Positions 24,601 to 38,600 of a stretch of DNA of 64,000 bases are shown piece by piece. The DNA is taken from positions 62,001 through 126,000 of the forward strand of contig VXAY01004356.1 in assembly GCA_013399855.1 (NCBI GenBank), given 5' to 3'. Positions within the stretch are counted from its first letter, which is position 1. Every line of letters starts with the position of its first letter. Origin of the DNA: Oxyruncus cristatus (Eukaryota > Chordata > Aves > Passeriformes > Cotingidae). The notes beneath the pieces are model-generated. The model saw nothing but the letters and a program-made list of their open reading frames with translations, ran no database searches and was not told where the DNA came from. Made by a program: the position numbers and the translations under genes.

Positions 24601-27600
24601 CTCCCTGATTCCATTATGCAGTTGATGAGGAAACTGCCAATGGGGTAAAGTGGTGGGGCCCAATGTCAGCCTGGCATAAAAACCATTTCCCTGACATGCC
24701 CTTTTTGTGTACAGGATCCTGGCTCACAGTGCCTGCTGCACAGCTGTCTTTTTAGACTGTACTTTCTCTGGCTTTGCTAGTGGTCTCCATGATTTCTCCT
24801 TGCCCTCTGTCTTGCATTTCTTTTACCAAGCCAGATGCAACTTGCTCTTCTCCATGTGAGGACAAGCCACATATCTGAGGAGAAAATTGCTCCTTACATA
24901 TTTGCTCGCAGAGCCAGAAAAACGGACCTTTACAGAGGGGATTTTTCAGCACTCGGTGTGCCTATGCCAAAATGCCTCAGCAGATTCTCTGGACTTTACT
25001 TCTCTGTTGAACTAATTGCATTGCTGGAGTCTGTTCCTGTGGTCCACAGGGAAGTATAATGGAATAAACTAGGTAATGGAAGCCATAGAAGGGGCAAATA
25101 ATAGGTGTCCTGTTCACCTGCTCTTCCTGCCCTAGGAAGGATGGGGTTGATCTTGAGAGGAAAGACATCAGACCAGTTCTGTTTCTTTCTTTTTCTCCAA
25201 ATCATCTGCTAAGTGAAATAACAAATTGTGCACAGGAATACTAACACATCTTTTTTTTATCTCCCCACTAAAAGCCAACAGCTACTTAGTGTTTCACAGA
25301 GCAAGAAAGGCAATGTGACTTTTGTTGCCATTCACTTCCATTGTTTTGTTTTAGTTTATTGTGGTCTCAACAAAATTTCTTAGTGCTTTGAGCCTGGGAA
25401 AAATCCCACAGAATATCAACATTATGAAACTGTAGGAAGAAAAGAAATTCAAATAAACAAATGATGAGTTAATAGTTCTTCTATAAAGTGGCCTTGCTGA
25501 CAGGAGAATTAGATCAAAATGATTTTGGCAAGCAGGATTTTCTGTTAACTGTGCAAATTTTTCTGTGTTCATATAAAATCAATAGTTGGTTGGGATCTTC
25601 TTTCCACATTTCTTGGAGACACTGATTTACAGGTTGAAAAGAAGATTAGTTCTTATAAGTTGCACAGCATTTAAACAAAATATTTCATTATTCTATATCA
25701 GGTTTTCTCTTTACTTAGAACTATCTCCAACTCTTCTTTACTTTTTAGAGATTTTTTATTTTGCCAGATTTACTTCATTACTTCCTTCTTCAGAACACAT
25801 CTATCCTCCCTGTCCCTCTCCCCCTCCCTTGGACTATTCTTTATTATAAATTGTTTAGAAAGAGAAATAATTAAAGATGGAGAGAGGGAAAGTGGAAGAG
25901 TTGATATCATGTCTTCAGTTATGCTTATTCTAGGTTATTTCTAGCTTATAAATTTCTTGAGACCCCTTACACTGTTGCTAACATCTCTTGAGCTGCCTCT
26001 TGTCATAGCTTTACCTCCACATGTGAGAAAAAGGCATGTTATTTTTATGGATCTCCAACTAAAACCACCTCCATAATCAAATGGTTACTGCCCTGAATTG
26101 TCACATAGCAAATGCAGTCTCTAAATAATTTCAGTATATATGTAGATTTAATGGGAAATGGAAGCTGAAGGAAATCTGAAGAAATTCTATCCCTGTTCTC
26201 TTCTTCACTTTGTCCCATTTCTCTAATCCCTCCTGGTCATATAAGTCAACGTAAAAGTACATCCTCTCTACTTCCACATCAGCCTACTCATATTGGGGCT
26301 GTGTTCATTTGGCCCTCATGCAACAATCAGCTAAGTTGTTTGGGTCCAAGGTATACCACACAAGCACACTCAGATCTCCTTTTATCTTTGAATTAGTAAG
26401 ACTGACATTTTTGTCTGTCACATAACCTATTTTCCCCACTCAGTTCCATGAGTTGCTGGAACTGGAGTGGCCAAGAGAACAAACACAAAAAGAAAGATTT
26501 GTTGCAATGTTCACAAAAGAAAAGCCGATATTAGCATAACTTCTGAACAGCACACTTGGAGAAGATTAGGCAATTGCTGACTACCTTGGAAATGCTTCTG
26601 TGGTTCCTATTTCACAAAAGCCCCACAGAAGATGAAATGGATTCATATTGGCCAAACAGCCATGGGGGAAAGTGTGGCTTCCAGTTCGTTTATGCTGAGC
26701 ATGGAAAGCTGTTTACAAAGATGTAAACTGATGATATTTCTAGTAAAGCTGCCCGCCCAGCTATGAAAGAATTGCAGAGCCCCAGACCACACTGGTGCTC
26801 TCTTGCTGGATCCTACTTAATGTGACGGCCTGGCCACTTTCTAAGCTGTGTTTATGAATTCCCTGTTAGAAGAGCAGGGATGCATAGCAGGCTGTATATT
26901 TTGAGAGGATTACTGTTCTTTGAGCAAGACCATATCATCGTTCGTACCCATCTTCTGGGCTTATGTTTTCCAACATCATCTGAAGGATGTCAGTATAGGG
27001 CAATATTGCCTATCATTTCACATTACGCCAAGAACAAGCCTATTGATCTGAAAAGGGCCTGTGAACTCTGTGAGTTATTTTTTACTGATGTGCCACATAC
27101 ACAGACCTCCACGAGGCCAAGAGAGGGTAGCAAAGGAGACTGTTTACTTTGACCCAGTCTGCATGTTTTTTTTAATAAAGGAGTATCTGTATCCGACAAC
27201 TTCTGCTGTGACCATAAAGGATGTTGTGGGCATTATATGTTTGTCTCATGGTAATGAATAGAGGTCCCCCAGTATGTGTGTGAAATGCTCATTGCTCATT
27301 TTCTCTTCTCCAAAGCGCTTCAGCGTGATTACAGACAAGAGGCAGAAGTGATTGATCCACTGCTAGGAAAAGGCTGACTGAATAAGGAAAAAACCCAAGC
27401 ATATACAGACATGAAATGCTCAGGGACATGGCTTTATTCTGTGCTATATTAAAGCAGTATTTTGTTTAATTCTGGAGACTGTAACGAATCAACAAATGTG
27501 GGATAGTTCCTTTTCTTGGTAAAAATATTACCAGAAAATTAAATTACTTTCTTCTTCCCACATCCTTGAAAGAAATGATCACTTTTGTAACATGTTATGC

Positions 27601-30379
27601 AAAACTTTTCTACCCAAATATCACTATAAATAATATTCCACATATTTGGGATGGACCATAATTTCCTTCTAATTTCTGTCTAAGTGATGGTCCTACAAGC
27701 AGAAATTCTTGTGTGTTCTGGTGTATTCTGATATTAACAAGTGGGATAAGCAGGTACTAACTTAAAACAACACACAAATACAACTCTTCTACATTTGCTT
27801 GTCAAGCTGTTTGCTTGCCTGATGTGTTTCTTAGGTCTTAGACTTCAAGCTTCCTGAATTTGGGATTGTTTCATGCTGCTCACTTCGCTGTGTGCATTGC
27901 AGCTGAGTCCTGCTGGGAGTTCTGAAACACAGAAACAGAAATGGAGATGAAAGGTGTAGCTGCCTCTGCTGACTGAGCTTTGATGTCAGATCAGAACAAT
28001 TCCAAGGGTAAGAATAAAGTGCTGTTGTGCCACTGCATAGGGCCAGGCTCATAGACCAGACAACCACAAGTCCTCTACTGGAAGGACTTTCTCCACCTGT
28101 TATGGCTGAGAACATACATCCCAGCACTGGAGATAGGAGGTCCTTTGGAAACACAGAGACTGCAGATGCTTGGAGGATAACATATTTTGGGGCATCATTG
28201 TTTTACTGGCATTTTGAACACAGGCATGGCCATGTCTGATGCCTTTGATGGTGTTATTTGACAGAAGAGGCACCATGTATCCTAATCTGATGCAGTTGTG
28301 TCCTTTCCTGACAGGGAATCTGTCTGCCACCCTGCAGTATCACCTGCTCTGAAGACAGGACAAAATAGATTGTTGTTTTATGAACTCAGGAGGCTAACTT
28401 GGTGTTTCTATTCATTCACAGTCTTACGACTTTTCCTTTGCTCTTTCTATCCGCTTTAGTCTCCATGTACTGTTATCACTGTTAAAATGCGGTTTTTACA
28501 TTACAGGATTTTCCAGCGTGGGTGGTAAAACCTAGTTTCTGCAACAAAATTTAGGTCCATAAAGGAATGGTTAGCTTTTATGTATATATAAAATGAAATC
28601 TTGAATCAAGGATGATTCAAACACTGTTGCACACACCTCCAAATTAAAGGTGGAAACATGAAATACAGGGAGTAATTAGGTGATAACTAATGGAGACTAA
28701 TTATTTTGCTGCTACAAGATGAGAAGACATTTTTAATCTCATCTTATTTTCAGATTGACTTCACACATTTACACCTTTTCAGCTGAAGCTTGCCATGAAA
28801 GGAAGTATCTGTTTAAAATCAGTGGCGAGGTCTATTTGAGATACTGCAGGGCTTGTTTCTAAGGGAATTTGAGGTGAGCAGAGAAATAACCATTAATAAA
28901 TCCAATTCCAAAGAATGTCTTCAAACAATAAGGTTAAAACAACAGAAAACTATTTATGAATCAGATAATCGGAAACAACAGGATAGAGAGGTGTTAACTG
29001 CTTTTATTCATCTCAAAAGAAGGTTTGAAATGAGATCCTAACAACCCTTCTTTAAATGTCAGTGCCGTCTACTAATTTGATTAAAACTTATATGGGAAGT
29101 GATCTCTGATCTTGTTTTAAGTATCTGCACATTCTTCTGTGATTGACATATCACGAGGGGGGTTGGAACAAGCAGTGGTTTGGGGAATGTAATCTCTTTC
29201 CCATTGTTTAAAGGAATAAAAGTTGCAGGGGTATTTGAGACCTCGAGGGGGAAAGCAAGCCTTGGTGCTTTACGCAGAGCATGGGGATTGCATCTGAACT
29301 GCTATACATTCTGCTCCAAAAGGCATGTTACTGTCACACCACACGGGTGGAGGGAGCTCATGGAGCACACAAACCTTGGGATTTCCATTGCTATTTCCTG
29401 TAACTTTTCATATGAACAAGATTTACTTCTTAATGTGGTCAGATTAGCAAAACCACATCAGTGTGCAGTACCTGCCTAAGAAGTAAGGCAATTTAAGGAG
29501 GTACTACCAGTAGGACGTCTGTAACAAATCTTACAGGATCTTAGACATATTGGCAGCACCACCCTCTGAATGTTCATTGCAGAAGGGGAAGCATTGGAAA
29601 GAGTTCAGGAAAATTCCACAAAAATTACTTTCCTGAAAATAAGAAATGAAGCTACAGAAAGGACTAAAAGGGTTTACAAGTAATGAGTACTGTAAAAATA
29701 CACAGGAAATACAGGCTCAGTGACAAACAAACTGGTCACCAAACTAATCTCATGTGTTCGATTTCTACTATTTTCTCTTTGCATGCTCACTAAGATAAAG
29801 AAAATAATAACTCTTTGAGTGAGAATGGAAAGTGCTATCTGAAGGCCAGTTTGAGCCTTTAATCCATGAGGTCTTGGTTTTCTTGCAAAACAGAAAGAAA
29901 AACCAACTAAAGAAAGTTTGAAACCTTTGATGAAATTGAATTATTTTCCAGCCAGCCTTGCTGCCCCTAATCCCTATGACAGAAGCAGGCAAAATGCTTA
30001 TGAATGCATGAAGAGATTGTGTCCAGGTGATCAGAGAGCCAAGAACACATAATAAATAGCTTAACTGAGCCAAGTGTAAAACAAAGGAGGATTTTAATGA
30101 AAAGTCACCTGCATGTGCTCCTCTCCTCTTGCCTTTGTTGTTTGGATGATGTGTTTCTGTATGTGGTGCAGACCAAGACAGGCTGTTTTACACAGGTTTC
30201 AGCAGAAGACGTTCATCCCATAGTGAAAAGCATAACAACTAAGGTAGTCCAGTGCTTCTGCAACTCTACCATATGGAAAACCATTGCATGGCATGGATGG
30301 TTAGCAGAAACTCTGTAAACAGACCAGCAGAAATATACAGTCACTGAGCTCATGGGGATGGAGTTAGGAAGCCAAAACC
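21632..30379. other. Unannotated AT-rich non-coding DNA
   Basis: I see no exon, RNA gene or recognisable transposon. Open frames reach about 115 codons (23166-23513 minus) and 107 codons (27831-28154 minus), always with competing frames and no named domain. A G-rich stretch at 23870-23888 has three runs of four or five G but lacks the fourth run needed for a simple quadruplex. Confidence 0.5.
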
Positions 30380-32150
30380 CATGTGGATTTGAAATTGGTG
30401 AAGGAGGTGAGGAGTAACATGAAAGTCTTCTGCATGTATTTCATCAGCAAAAGATCTAGAGAAGACATGGGCAAACTGGTAAACACAGCAGGTAACTGGA
30501 GAGAATGAACACAGTAAAAGCCGGGGTGCTAAAGGTCTTTTTCACCTTGGTTTATTAGTACAATCTGCCTTCAGCAATCTGTCAAGCAAATGGGAGAGTC
30601 TAAAGCAAGGAAGACATATGCTTGGTGGAGGAAGGTGAGGTTAGGGAACCCTTACAGAAACTAAAAGTACACAAGTCATGATGTCTGATGGCATGCACTC
30701 AAAACTGCTGAGGGAGCTGCCCAATGTAACTGCAAGCCCATTCTTGCTTGTCTTGGAAAGGTTATGATGACTGAGAGGCATTCCTGTAGGATGAGAAAGC
30801 AAATGTCACATCTCAGGAAAGGTGGGAAGGAAAATCTAGGGAAATACAGGACAGTCAGACTCACCTCAATCACTGTGAAACTGATGGAACAAATGATCCT
30901 GAAAATTACTCCTAGTTTTATGAAGGACAAGAGAGTGATTGGGAGTAGTCAACATGAACTTAAAAAGATGAACTCTTGTCCAACCAACCTGACTAGCCTT
31001 CTACAATGAGGTATCTAGCTTTGTGAATGAGGGGAGAACAGTGGATGTTGTTTACTTTGACTTCAGTAAGGCCTTTGACGATTTCTTCTATGAGATCCTC
31101 ATACAGAAACTGAGGAAGTACAGGCTGAGTAAATTGATCAAGAACTGGACAGGAAGCTGGTGGAATTGTCAGCTTGAAATGGTTGCCCTCAGAATACAAA
31201 ATGTAACTGAGGGCCAGTCACTATTGAGGGTCCTCAGCAGTTAATACTTGGACTAATAAATACTGTTTAACATCTTCATTAAAGACCTGGATGACAGGGT
31301 AGCGTGCACCCTCAACAAGTTTGCACATGGTGCAGAACTGGGAGGAGTGGTTGATAACACCACATGGTTATGCTGGAATTCAGTGCATCTCAACAGACTG
31401 GAAAAATTAACAGAGGGTAACCTCATGAAATACAGTAAGGAAAATGCAAAGTCCTGCATCTGGAGGGGAAAACCCCTGTGCACCAATACAGACTGGAGGA
31501 CAACCACCTGGAAAGTAGTTGGCAAAAAAGGACCTGCGTATCCTGTTGAATAAAAAGCTGAATGTGATCCAGCAATGAACCTTTGTGGCAAAGACAGCCA
31601 AGAGCATCCTTGACTGCATTAGAAAGCACCTTGCCAACAGGTCGAGGGAGATGATACTTTCCCACTACTGAGACACATCTGCAGTGCTGTGCCCATTCCA
31701 GAGCAAGAGATGTGTGGACAGACTGGAGTGTGTCCAGTAAAGGCCAGGAAGATGACTCTAATTGGAACACCTGATACAGAAGAAGAGGCTAAGAGAGCAG
31801 AGATTGTTCAGCTGGGGGAAGAAAAGACTCAGGAAAGTTTATCAATGTATATAAGTACTTGAAAGGATGGAGTAAAGAACACAGAACCAGGTTTTTATCA
31901 CTGGTATGCAGTTAAGGAATGAGAGGCAATGGACACAAACTGAAATACAAGACATTCCAGTTGAATATAAAAAAAACCTTTTTACTCTAAAGGATATCAA
32001 GCATGGGAAGATGTTGCCCGAAGAGTTTGTGGAGTCTTTATCCTTGAAGGTGTTAAAACCTGACTAGACACAGTCCATTCTTCTTGTTTGAACAGAAAAG
32101 TTGGACAAGATGATCTGCAAAGGCACCATCAGTCACTCTATGACTCCATA
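30380..32150 (+). mobile_element. Old CR1 LINE copy, reverse transcriptase plus 3' end
   Basis: This is the longest CR1 stretch in the window (about 1.8 kb). It is also the most diverged: stops and frame changes occur throughout. Recognisable parts, in order, are the pre-RT region (from about 30685), the finger region (30840-30990), RT motif A (31053-31080), the decayed motif C (31320-31331), the C-terminal thumb/connection part (31400-31830) and the 3' untranslated region. It ends in a worn tail ('cactctatgactccata'). The 5' limit is uncertain by tens of bases because similarity fades. Comparison with the 60.9-kb copy shows the 480-base stretch that the latter lacks. Confidence 0.82.
31023..31244 (+). 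pseudogene. CR1 reverse-transcriptase core relic
   Basis: This 73-codon frame contains V-D-V-V-Y-F-D-F-S-K-A-F-D, the motif A block of non-LTR reverse transcriptases. The metal-binding Asp is at codon 31059-31061. Reverse transcriptase copies the element RNA at the genomic target. Downstream in the same phase the position of the [F/Y]-A-D-D motif C reads F-A-H-G (31320-31331), so both catalytic Asp are gone. Together with several stops this makes the copy inactive. The start Met is not a biological start. Confidence 0.8.
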
Positions 32151-32300
32151 AAATGAGATGAAACCTGTACCAATGACCCTTGAGTGATTCTGTTTCCCAT
32201 TAAGACTGCTTAGTACCTTTGCATCTTCCACTGTTATAAGAAAGTGATGGACGTATTATTTCTCGAACTGGATGCAACTCATCATGATCCCAGAGGAGTG

Positions 32301-32330
32301 GGGGATGGGGTGGGTATGGGGGGTATGGGC
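32301..32330 (+). other. Candidate G-quadruplex sequence
   Basis: Five G runs lie close together: 32301-32305 (5), 32308-32311 (4), 32313-32315 (3), 32319-32324 (6) and 32328-32330 (3). The loops are 2, 1, 3 and 3 nucleotides. This satisfies the usual G3+N1-7 pattern with very short loops, which favours stable folding. It lies about 150 bases beyond the old CR1 tail, in otherwise AT-rich sequence. Confidence 0.75.
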
Positions 32331-32660
32331 ATCGGGAACATTAAGTTTTGTTCATTTAGTCTTTCTGCTACCTATTTTACTTCAAATTCTGTGCAACTGA
32401 CTCTTTCAAAGACATATTTTCTTTTTTCTAAAAACAGAATTTTTTTTTTAGTGTTTCAGATCTTATAATCTGGTATTATAATCATGATATATGTAACAAC
32501 AGAAGTACTTTGATTTTATTATTAAGTTGGACTGTCCATTAGAGAACTAAGTAGATTATCTCAGTTTTAAAAGGGATGTCAATTTGGTGCTCTGGAATAG
32601 TGAAGAACTCTCAAAGCACATGGTTAGGACTTCTCAGTATGACCCCTTTTATTAAACATA

Positions 32661-32692
32661 AACTGGTTTATGTTAAGAAGCATAAACCAGTT
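32661..32692. repeat. Perfect 12-bp inverted repeat with 8-nt loop
   Basis: AACTGGTTTATG (32661-32672) and CATAAACCAGTT (32681-32692) are exact reverse complements around an 8-base spacer. The left arm is itself part of a second small palindrome (CATAAAC-TG-GTTTATG, 32657-32672), so two alternative hairpins share the same bases. No known element or function is recognised. Confidence 0.9.
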
Positions 32693-35600
32693 CCAGTTTT
32701 AGAAGAATTAGAACTTATGAATACTTAAAAAGCTATCATTTTGGAGGTAGAATGAAGTCTAGATGTATTACCTACTCTCTCTCTGTAGTTTCTAAATGTC
32801 CTTTATTTTGGAAAAAGAAGCTTTTCTGCAAGTAATGAAATCATACTAGGGTAATAGCAATACAAGAAAATACAGAGGATTTTGCATTTCGTTAACTAGT
32901 TTCCCAGCTGCCTAGTCTTCACCAGAGGATTTCTATTAAGTCAGTTGATAAATATCAAAATCATTCCAGAACACTGAAAAGCTGAGAGGACACACCTGGC
33001 AACAAAACTCTCTAAATTTAAAAGAGGGTTAAATTTATGAGCTGTTATTTTAAAATCTGCCTACTCCTACTCCAGCAATGCAATTCTAGTGCCAAAAGAG
33101 AGGGATTAAAATGTTAGATGTCTGAAAAGGACATGATTTAATAATCACACATAGAAGGAATAATGGACACATATTTCTTTACCTCACCCAGACTCAGATT
33201 CCCACTTTGGGACTTGCCTTGACAAATGCAATTAACATATATTTAATGTAGCAATGTCTTTCTCCCTCTTTGTCCTAATTAGTTCTGTCTAACTATATTC
33301 AAAGTGCAAAATTTTTCCCTAGATAAGTCCTGAAGTTTTGAGGATTTCATAAGGTTGCAGCTGATTGGCTTCCACTGAGGTTAGATGCAGTTTTATATTG
33401 CTTCATTATTTTAGAGAAACAGCAGAACAAGTCCAGTTGAAAATAACAATTGGTAGGAAAGCTGGGAGTTTAAGTTTTGATACTGTTCATCTTCCATGTA
33501 GTGAAGTTTCAGAGGTGAGAGGTCTGTGCAAGAACATTTTTACGATGGTCTAATAATTAACAAAAACACACCCTTACATGAAGTCTTGTGTTTCATGTTC
33601 CCTCATAATGCAACCTCTGGAAAAACCAGACTACCTGTTCAATTCTCATTTAACAGATAACCAAGATATAAACAGAGATGTTTTCAAGGTGAAAAAGGTT
33701 TGCAAAATATTCTATTGAAAGTGGAAGAAGAAAGTAGGTGAATCACATTCATTGGGGTGTTTCCAGGACAAAATTTAATCCAATCACAGACTTTCACTGT
33801 TTTGTCAGGACTGACTTGCCATTATGGAACCAGCTTGGAGACAGCATCTTTCTCTGAGGTCTGTTTTTTGGAGGGCCAGGTTACTCTCCCAGGCGAGATT
33901 CCCACTCATGAGGCCGCCAGACAGCAGGAAAGTACTAGTGAGGGGCTTGTGTGGACAATCTCTTAGAAAGCAAAATGGACATCCTGTCTACAAGTGTCCC
34001 ATTCCTGAGATAACTGAGGAACGGATACAAACTGACAGAAGGAAGAACTCAGAACAACTGAATATAGTCAGAGCTTTGCTTTCAAAGACAGAAAGAAAGG
34101 GGAGGTAGAAGGGTTGAAGTTGTGTCAGATGTCCAGCTTGTAGTCCTACCAGGGTCTGTGTTGTATATTCAAACACTTACAGAAAAGAAAACCTAAAATG
34201 GTGACATGCTTGGTTTGCTCCTCCCAAATATGTCCCAAGGCTATATAGATTCCAGATTTAGTTCATCTCATTCTTGCTTACAAATATTCCCATAAAAGCA
34301 GAGCAGCACATCTGACTCTTAAAAAGAATCTATTTGAAAAGGTATTTTTCCCTCATGCTTCGGAGGTCACCAGTAGCACTCCATCATAATTACAGCATCA
34401 TGGGGTGGCTCTGTTTTCTGTTCTGCATTTTCCTTCTGCTACTGCAGAGCAGGAGGATTTGGCCACCTCGGTGGCTTTGGGATTTTGTCCTTCTTCAGTT
34501 TCTGGCTGCCCTGGAGCTGCTCAGCATGGCAGGGTCATCCAGAACTTCCACAGCAGCAGCCAGTGCAATCTGCTTTCAAAATGAAGGGTTTGAAATAGCT
34601 GTATATGAGAAAAAGTACACTTTTAAATGCCCCATGTAAGGCAGAGGTGCTGGATTGGTTTTATGAAGGGAGTAACACCATCTTCCCCAGAAGGACCTGT
34701 CCCACAAGACACTGACTGCTTAGGGACAAATAATTCCGTGTTCTTTGTGAGCAGGTGTTCCCAGGTTCCTTGACATTACACACTACAAATGCAGCCTGTC
34801 GTCCTCTCCTGTCCCTCAGTGGCCTGTCACACTCCAAGCCCTCCAGCCCTGGCAGCATTCCCCACCACTGAAGTCAATAAAATTGCAGGCTTTCATCACT
34901 TAGGGGGGGACTGTCATGTACAGGAGTCAGTTGAGAATGTGGCACATTTCAGAGACATCCTTTGCACTGCTCAGCATTGCTGATCTACTGAGGAGTAAAC
35001 TGGCACCACGTATCGACCACATCTCTGCAAACAGAGAGACAGATGCAATTTGCAAATGATACAGAAGAATTTTTTAAGTAGCTGTGTGTTAAACACATCC
35101 AGCCTGCATTTACTGGAATGTCAGGTAAGTAGGATATAGTGTGTAAGCATACCCTGAACCTTAGAGCAGAAAGAGTTTCACTTAAATGTTTTCAAAACTT
35201 AGCTCTTTCTAAACACTGTCAATAATAACAAATTACAAAAATTCCCAAATTCCTTGCACCTGCTTTCAAAGAAAAAAAAAAGTTTGCTGTAAAATCTTTT
35301 TTGCTACTACTGAAAATTCCAGGCTAAATTGTTCAGTGAGAGGTTGGGTCATCAGTGCACTCAAAGAAACAGACTCTGCAATTATTGCTAATTAACCACC
35401 ACCTACCAGTTGGGAACCAGCTGGAAAGGGTTTAGTATGAAAGTAAATAAGAAGGGAGGGATATGTAGGAATGAGATTGTGTGGCATATCTGGGGGTTTT
35501 TTTTCACTTCTTTCCAGACATATTTCAGTTTATATAAATATTTGAAAGATGGATCAGACAGGATTTGCTGCACAATAATATTAGGAATGTATTTGCAAAA

Positions 35601-38600
35601 GCTGTGATATGTTTTAAATTAGCCTCTGAGAAGGGGGAGGGAAAATAGGGCTTTCTCAATGTATACATTCAAACTCCATTTAATTATTACAGACAAGAGT
35701 GATTGGCTTCCCTGCCACTTCCTACTCTTTTTCTCGGTCTCCCCTCCCTCTCTGATTTGAGTAGAAAGTGGACTGCGCTTTTTTAGATGACTGACAGTAT
35801 CTAGAATTCCTTAGAGAGAAAGATGTTTTGCCAAACAGCAGGGCTGGGCAGTGCATGTGGGATGTCATATTACAAGCAGCCTCTCGCTGACCTCCTGATT
35901 TGGCCGCAGAGGGTTAAAGCTGCCTTTCAGTGCTTGGGTGTACTTGCCTCACGTGGCAAGTGTCCTGCAAAAGGCAAAAGAACCCACTCTGAGCTCAGGC
36001 TGGTTCCTGCAGGAGCTGGGTGGAGGCTTACTAGGCAGCACCTGGTGAAGACAGAGGCCTGGGAGTCCACCTGGCAATGCGAAGGCTTTTCTGCACTTCC
36101 AAGTACCTAAATTTCTATGTGGGCAGGAAGGTATTTGAGGAAAGATACTTGAAGGTAGAAGGAGGTAGAACAAGATATTTGAAGCAGAGCATTGCAAGGG
36201 TGAAACCTGTGATAAGAGTCTTTCAAAAGCAAAATATCCATTTTTATCTTACTTTCTGTTATGTACCTCTGGGCCAGCTCTTCAGAAATCAGTAGATATA
36301 TGCTGGAGTAAGGGAGATAACAATATGACCCTGGTACTTAAAAAACCTTTTTCTGAGAGTTGCTTAGGTCAGATTTATTCCAGCTCTATACTGCCAGAAT
36401 AAAAAGGATTTTCAGATACTTCCTGTTGAATATGAAACACTTTTATTTAAAGTGTGTTTTAAATTAGAATATGTTCACTAAATAAAAGAGGTGAAATATA
36501 AGAGCCCATTGCTGAGTAAAGCAGGAAAGGGCTTCACAGTGAGATTTGATTGTTTACATTCAATGAAAGGAAAAGTCTGATTTGGAGTGCTCAGATTTAA
36601 TCTCTGTGCAGATTAAAATGGTTCTATTGTGTTCTGCTGGGCTGTTTGGAAAGGTGAACTGAGGCTTTCCTAGGACTGTACCATTGCAGTGTATACATGA
36701 GATTTACATCCAATCACATCAGTCACACAAATTTGCCAAGCTGACGTTTACTGGCATAAGCCATGTTAACATTGTCTTTCAGGTTTTGAATTTTACCTGG
36801 TGCTCTGGAACACCTCTGAACTGCTGGTGGGTCTGTCTGGACACTTTCCCATTTCTCCCCCCGCTTGCAAAAGTCTGTTGTACTGTACCGTGGCTGTAGT
36901 TTCCTTTCTGGGGGAATCTGCAGCAGGTTATTGCTAGTACACTTGCCACGTCTCCTCTGCAGTGCAGTTAGGCAGCGCTCCCAGCCTTTAGCAGAAATAG
37001 ACTTCATACTGAGAGTGGAGGTGCCTCGCCCTTAAGGAGGAACATAAAGACATGCTGAACTAGTGCAACAGATTTAGCTCAATAAGAAGGACTCAGATTT
37101 GATTCCTAGCAAAACCAAAATGAGCTTGGTTACTGCTTTTCCACTGCAGTGTGGTGCATATGTATAACACGAGGGGAGGCATTGGAGCATGAGAGGGAGA
37201 GAGCTGTATCATTTAGCAACCCAGTAAACCCAATACACACTGTGGGAAGAGGCAGCTTGTTAACACACATATGCTAGATAGCAGATCTGTGTTTACGATG
37301 AATTGTCTGCATTGTGAAGTTTGTTAGGGGAAGGATACATTATGCTAGGGCAGTGTGTTACGATTCTTTGCACTGCCTTTAATCTCTTTGTACCACGAGG
37401 GTCTCAACTCCCAGCACCTTTGGAGGATTGAAATATTACAAAGATGCTTTGAAAATGAAAGCAAAATAAAATGGTGTGGCAGTAACTCTGTGCTTCTGGA
37501 AAGATTAAAGGCAGTCAGATGCTACGATAGAGGTGACAACATCTGTGAAGACAGACATGCAGACAAACAAAACCTTAAGAAGTAATCTCCTTGCACACTT
37601 GTGACCAGCCAGCATTCCAATGACCAGAAACTGTTTAACATGCTATGGAGAGATGATTGGATACACTCAAGGCTTGTATTTTCTTAGCCAAAACATGTAA
37701 CCTACCTGTGGCTACACCCTCCTTGGCTGTCTCTGACGAACCCTCCATGTTGCAGACAGCCAAAATTCAGTTTATTTCGCAGCAGTGGGGGCAGAGCAAA
37801 GAAGGACTCTTCTTTGATCGTATTTTGGATTTTAAGGCTTTTTGATGCGTAGAATTCCCTTTTTTATTTTTTTTAAATGTAGTATGGAGCACAGCACTAT
37901 GAATTCTATCAGTGCTATTGTGGTTGAGTCTAGAACACACAGGGAAAAACAGCTGCTTCAGAGGAGTCTAGGGCTGTCCTTGAAGATTTTGACATGATGT
38001 TCATGAGTGACCAACACATCTTCCTCTCAACAGTGACAAAGAAAAGAGAAAAAAAGAAATCTATTGCCTTTTCCCTGACATTTTAGGTCTCTTTTTTTTT
38101 TTTTTCCCCTCAAAATGACCTTTAAAAGAAGTAAAAAGGAGAGGAAACAGTTCAATTCAAAATTATCAGATTTTAAGCTGGTGAAAATATGTTCAGCAGT
38201 TGATATAGCAGCAAGTGGTATAGTTACAGGGAATGACCAACCCAAAGCAAATCTGAGAGGTAAAATCTGAAAAGCACACCAGTCTGAACCAATATTAGCT
38301 GCATGGGGGAAGTCCACCTGCAAACACAGGGGGATCTAATCTAAGCATCTGAAGCTTGCAGTTCTAGTCAGCATTAATCTAGTACTCAGGGAGCATTTGT
38401 TGTTTCTTTTGTTTAAGCTCAGCTGTGATCTTTCCAGGATGATGCATAGGTCAGGTTTGTGCAGCATCCTCATGGCTTCCCTTGCACTTGGCATCCTGTC
38501 AGGAGAAGTCACATCAAGCCAGACCTCACAAAGAAAACCAAAGCACCAAGTGCCCAGGCCTGATTGCATCCAGTAGAGGGACAGATGCTGGGCCAAGAGG

